This document shows positions 6,700-9,471 of a DNA stretch of 9,471 bases, piece by piece (position 1 is the first letter of the stretch; every line of letters begins with the position of its first letter). Source of the stretch: Candidatus Colimorpha enterica (lineage in GTDB: Bacteria > Bacillota > Clostridia > Oscillospirales > CAG-272); NCBI GenBank assembly GCA_018065475.1, contig JAGHTD010000039.1:1-9471 (forward strand). The letters run 5' to 3'. The notes beneath the pieces were generated by a model. That model was not told the DNA's origin. It ran no database searches and saw only the letters and a list, made by a program, of their open reading frames with translations. The translations under genes and the position numbers were made by a program.

Positions 6700-6732
6700 G
6701 GTACCCCTGTCATATAATGCGGGAATACCGTT
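6697..6732 (-). promoter_or_regulatory. Terminator-like hairpin in the leader of the ricin-CHAT gene
   Basis: On the minus strand, AACGGTATTCC (6732-6722) pairs with GGGGTACCGTT (6707-6697) through 11 pairs, two of them wobble. The stem is followed by TTGCATTTTTTG. It shares bases 6697-6699 with the closing stem of the next domain, so the two could be alternatives as in an attenuator. It may instead be a second terminator for read-through from metNIQ. Confidence 0.45.
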
Positions 6733-6815
6733 GAAAATCGTAATTATTACGTGAAAATAGTAGAAATCGCCCGCAGAATATGGTTTAATGTGTTTCGGAA
6801 TAACTTGCTGTTTAT

Positions 6816-6845
6816 ATTATACACAAAAAAACGGGGGGGTGTCAA
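6816..6845 (-). promoter_or_regulatory. Near-consensus promoter with homopolymer spacer
   Basis: On the minus strand, a perfect TTGACA (6845-6840) and a perfect TATAAT (6821-6816) are 18 bases apart. The spacer is a run of seven C, one G, a run of seven T, then GTG. Transcription would start near 6809 and give a leader of about 210 bases before the ATG at 6596. Slippage in either run would change the spacer length. Confidence 0.7.
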
Positions 6846-6889
6846 GAGGTTTTTGATGATTTTTTGAATAAAATGCGTCGAAGCACAAG

Positions 6890-6914
6890 AAAAAGGGCTC
6901 GATGAGCCCTTTTT
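6890..6914 (-). terminator. Terminator of the metNIQ operon
   Basis: AAAAAGGGCTC (6890-6900) and GAGCCCTTTTT (6904-6914) form a perfect 11-bp stem with a three-base loop, with a T-run on the minus strand. It begins 16 bases past the metQ stop and separates the operon from the promoter at 6845-6816. Confidence 0.9.
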
Positions 6915-6930
6915 CATATAGTTTCTTTTA

Positions 6931-7740
6931 TCAGAACGAAGGAACGACCTTGCCTGCGTAGGTGTTGTTGATGTAGTTCTCTACGGTCTCGGAAAGGAGA
7001 GCGTTCTTGAGGACTGTTGCCTTTTCGCTGTTCTCGTTACCTTCCTTGACGACGAGGATGTTTGCGTAGGTAGTAGCCGCTACACCGTCAGCCGCCTCGA
7101 CAGCGAGAGCGTCGGCGATGTTGAGGTTGCCCTGGAGGGCGTAGTTGCCGTTGATGATGGAAATATCGACGTCAGCGAGAGTACGGACGAGCTGAGCCGC
7201 CTCGATCTCTACGATCTCGAGGTTCTTGGGGTTCTCGACGATGTCGAGCTTGGTTGCGGCGATTCCTGCGCCTTCCTTAAGCTTGAGGAGGCCTACCTGC
7301 TCGAGGAGAAGGAGTGCTCTTGCTTCGTTGGTCGCGTCGTTGGGGACGGAGACCTTTGCGCCGTCGGCGAGAGCGTCAAGACTTGCTGTCTTGCCTGCGT
7401 AAATTGCGTAGGGCTCGTAGTGGACTGCGCAGACTGCAACGAGATGAGTGCCGTTGTTGGCATTGAAGTCGGTGAGGTAGGGCTGATGCTGGAAGTAGTT
7501 TGCGAAGAGTTCGCCGCTTTCGGTCGCGGTGTTGGGGATGACGTAGTCTTCATACTCTACGACTTCGAGGGTATAACCCTGCTTTGCGACCTCGTCCTTG
7601 ATCACGTTGAGGATCTCGGCATGGGGGGTGACGGATGCTCCGACCTTGATGACCTTGTCGTCATTCTTCGAGCAGGAGCAGAGGGCGATCGCAGACAGTA
7701 CGATGAAGGCCGCGAGAGCAACGGATAAAAACTTTTTCAT
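6931..7740 (-). CDS. metQ: Methionine-binding lipoprotein (NlpA family)
   Basis: MetQ is the membrane-anchored receptor that delivers methionine to the MetNI importer. The protein has 269 residues, normal for the family. It opens with MKKFLS, a hydrophobic helix and lipobox LCSC, with the lipid-bearing Cys at residue 23. Family hallmarks follow: VGASVTPHAEIL (33-44), YVIPNTATESGELFANYFQHQPYL (spanning 66-89), where the aromatic and His residues frame the ligand pocket, and IINGNYAL (195-202). The frame is open far upstream into metI, but the ATG at 7740 has AAAGGAAA before it and makes a complete signal peptide. It lies 35 bp after metI and is the last gene of the operon. Other NlpA proteins bind different small ligands, but the metNI context supports methionine. 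Confidence 0.95.
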   Translation of the reverse strand: MKKFLSVALAAFIVLSAIALCSCSKNDDKVIKVGASVTPHAEILNVIKDEVAKQGYTLEVVEYEDYVIPNTATESGELFANYFQHQPYLTDFNANNGTHLVAVCAVHYEPYAIYAGKTASLDALADGAKVSVPNDATNEARALLLLEQVGLLKLKEGAGIAATKLDIVENPKNLEIVEIEAAQLVRTLADVDISIINGNYALQGNLNIADALAVEAADGVAATTYANILVVKEGNENSEKATVLKNALLSETVENYINNTYAGKVVPSF

Positions 7741-7775
7741 GATTATATTTCCTTTCGGTTTTAAGGCAATGCCTT

Positions 7776-8438
7776 TTATTTTCTGATTCGTTTGTCGGCT
7801 TTTTTCGCTATCTTCATGCCGACTTCCTGAAGTACCTGGACTATGATGACGAGGAGGACGACCGTGATGAGCATCATCTTCGTATCGTAGCGGTAGTAGC
7901 CGTATCTTATCGCAATATCTCCGAGTCCGCCACCTGCGGTGAAGCCCGCCATCGCGGAGTAGCCGAGGATCGTCGTGACCGCGATCGTGCTGCCGACGAT
8001 CATCGACGGCATCGCCTCGGGGATAAGCACCTTCACAATGATCTGCATGGGCGAGGTGCCCATAGAGAGCGCCGCCTCGATTATCCCGCCGTCGATCTCT
8101 TTGAGTGAGCTTTCGACCATTCTTGCAACGAAGGGAGCCGCCGCTACGACGAGAGGAACGACCGTCGCCGTGCTTCCTATCGTCGTGCCGACGATGAGAC
8201 GGGTAAAGGGGAGGATAGTGATGAGAAGGACGATGAAGGGTACCGAACGGAGGAGGTTTACTATCACTCCGAGGATGCTGTTCACCGGTTTGTTCTCGTA
8301 GAGCGCGCCCGGTGAGGTGACGTAGAGTATCACTCCGAGCGGGAGCCCGATGATATATGCGCAAAGGGTGGAGAACAGCGTCATATACAGCGTCTCCAAT
8401 ATTCCCATGCCGAGCATTTTAATAATTGCCGCTGACAT
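7776..8438 (-). CDS. metI: Methionine ABC transporter permease
   Basis: MetI is the membrane subunit that forms the methionine channel as a dimer and docks to MetN. The protein has 220 residues, the usual size. Hydrophobic segments lie at about 13-40, 54-83, 89-107, 146-165 and 188-205. The cytoplasmic coupling (EAA) loop reads EIDGGIIEAALSMGTSP (114-130) and is well preserved. The ATG at 8438 was chosen because AAAGGGG sits five bases before it and it yields the standard N-terminus MSAAIIKML; an earlier in-frame ATG overlaps that site. The gene overlaps the end of metN by 20 bp, so its translation probably depends on ribosomes finishing metN, which matters because metN contains an early stop. 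Confidence 0.95.
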   Translation of the reverse strand: MSAAIIKMLGMGILETLYMTLFSTLCAYIIGLPLGVILYVTSPGALYENKPVNSILGVIVNLLRSVPFIVLLITILPFTRLIVGTTIGSTATVVPLVVAAAPFVARMVESSLKEIDGGIIEAALSMGTSPMQIIVKVLIPEAMPSMIVGSTIAVTTILGYSAMAGFTAGGGLGDIAIRYGYYRYDTKMMLITVVLLVIIVQVLQEVGMKIAKKADKRIRK

Positions 8439-9432
8439 ACTGTCCCCTTTCTTCATACGTGATACCGTGGGTGCGGAGGTAGTTTTCGATCCTTGCCTTC
8501 GCCGCCTCGTCGGACGGTATCTCAAGTATCATCTGACCGTAGGACTTGCCGTCGAGCGTCTTCGTGTCAGCCGCGAGGATGTTTATCGGCGTACGGCACT
8601 CGAGGACGAGGTTTGCCATGATCGGCTCATTGGTGTTCTCGCCGCTGAATACGATACGGAGCACCTGACCGTTCTCTATGGTATCGACGCTCTCGCTGCT
8701 CTGCGGGAGGATGAGCTTTCTGCCTATCTGCGACTTCGGTGCAAGGAAGACGTCCTTGACCTCGCCGGTCTCGGCGATACGGCTGCGGTCTATGATCGCC
8801 ACCTTGTCGCATATCTGCTCTATGACCTTCATCTCGTGGGTGATGACGATGATCGTTACACCCATTTTGCGGTTGATGTCTTTGAGGAGGGCAAGCACCT
8901 GACGGGTGGTGTCGGGGTCGAGCGCCGAGGTCGCCTCATCGCAGAGAAGGACCGACGGATTTGTCGCCAGCGCCCTTGCGATCGCCACTCTCTGCTTCTG
9001 ACCGCCGGATAGCTGTTAGGGATATGAGTTCTCCCTGTCGCTGAGCCCGACGAGCTCGAGGAGTTCTCTCGCCTTCTTCGTCGCCTCCGCCTTGTCGGTA
9101 CCGATTATCTCAAGCGGGAAACGGACGTTTTTGAGCGCCGTGCGCTGAGCGAAGAGGTTGAAGTTCTGGAAGATCATCGAGATCTTCTTTCTCGTCTGCC
9201 TCAGCTCCGCCGGAGTGAGTGTCCCGAGGTTGGTGCCGTTGAAGATCACCTCGCCCTCGGTGGGCGTCTCGAGGTAGTTGATACATCTGACGAGAGTGCT
9301 CTTTCCCGCACCGCTGAGTCCGATGATACCGAAGATCTCGCCGTCGTTTATCGTCAGATTTATGTCGCTGAGGGCGTGGATGTCGCCCTTTGCAAGTTTG
9401 AAGGTTTTTGACAGATGTCTGATTTCAATCAT
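8419..9432 (-). pseudogene. metN: Methionine ABC transporter ATPase, interrupted by an in-frame stop
   Basis: MetN is the ATPase that powers MetI. The two halves lie in the same frame and together give 337 codons, close to normal. Walker A is GLSGAGKST (38-46), Q-loop Gln89, signature LSGGQ (141-145), Walker B VLLCDEATSALD (161-172), and H-loop His199. The last 95 or so residues form the NIL domain, which binds methionine and inhibits transport when it is abundant. Codon 139 (9018-9016) is TAA, placed between SYP and QLSGG where relatives carry a sense codon; one base change explains it. Everything after it, including the NIL domain, is intact and under no visible decay. AAGGAA lies 7 bases before the ATG at 9432. 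The likely explanations are a recent nonsense mutation or a consensus error, less likely read-through. The first 138 residues alone could not hydrolyse ATP. Confidence 0.93.
9016..9018 (-). other. In-frame TAA inside metN
   Basis: The minus strand reads AAC-TCA-TAT-CCC-TAA-CAG-CTA-TCC-GGC-GGT here. No base is gained or lost: the same frame continues for 199 more sense codons. A single substitution from CAA, GAA, AAA or TCA would produce it. Confidence 0.95.
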
Positions 9433-9450
9433 TGCTTGCTTCCTTAAAAT

Positions 9451-9465
9451 AAAAAAACGGAGGTC
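9451..9465 (-). terminator. Probable 3' half of a leader terminator before metN
   Basis: On the minus strand GACCTCCG (9465-9458) is followed directly by seven T (9457-9451), then the metN ribosome binding site. This has the form of the descending arm and U-run of an intrinsic terminator, whose other arm would lie past the window edge. Such an attenuator directly upstream of metN is expected if the operon is under an S-box (SAM) riboswitch or a Met T-box. Confidence 0.35.
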
Positions 9466-9471
9466 TTATAC

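Noticed and set aside
6713..6718. Plus-strand TATAAT as a promoter
   Set aside because: It lies in the loop of a hairpin, has no -35 partner at proper spacing and no plus-strand gene follows it.
6931..8364. A 477-residue reading of the metQ frame
   Set aside because: The added upstream part is an out-of-frame translation of metI, rich in Arg, His and Asp. The true start at 7740 has a ribosome binding site and a lipoprotein signal.
8419..8988. A separate gene starting at the GTG at 8988 for the second half of metN
   Set aside because: It would begin inside the ATPase core just after the signature motif, and no ribosome binding site precedes the GTG. It is the tail of the interrupted metN.

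Overview
The window looks like a chromosomal segment from an anaerobic Firmicute of the class Clostridia, probably an uncultured gut member of the Oscillospiraceae/Ruminococcaceae type. The evidence is AAGGAG-type ribosome binding sites, consensus sigma-70-like promoters, LxxC lipoprotein signals, a Clostridia-like trpS and metNIQ, and secreted ricin/Big-domain architecture. This placement is inferred from gene style; no marker gene fixes it.

Layout. Bases 1-440 are gene-free and packed with hairpins and two pairs of direct repeats. trpS (tryptophanyl-tRNA synthetase, minus, 497-1507) ends in a clear terminator next to that region and shares a 135-bp divergent promoter region with a plus-strand three-gene run (1643-3694). 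That run encodes a single-pass membrane protein, a cysteine-rich putative zinc-binding protein and a six-helix membrane protein, none recognised. A long hairpin at 3699-3739 separates this run from a convergent minus-strand pair: a 289-residue lipoprotein (3796-4665) lying 11 bp downstream of a 639-residue secreted protein (4677-6596). The secreted protein combines two ricin-like beta-trefoil regions, a Big-type Ig fold and a C-terminal CHAT/caspase-like domain with a visible His-Cys dyad. Its upstream region holds a structured leader and a near-consensus promoter whose spacer is almost entirely a run of seven C and a run of seven T. The right end (6931-9432, minus) is a methionine ABC transporter operon, metN-metI-metQ, closed by a terminator. 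metN carries an in-frame TAA immediately before its LSGGQ signature.

How the genes work together. MetN (ATPase), MetI (permease) and MetQ (lipoprotein receptor) would form one methionine importer, but as written metN encodes only the first 138 residues unless the stop is an error or is read through. The secreted ricin-CHAT protein and the lipoprotein are translationally coupled and probably act together outside the cell. This pair is more AT-rich than its flanks and is the most likely acquired and least described part of the window. The zinc-finger-like protein and its two membrane neighbours look like one transcription unit of unknown role.
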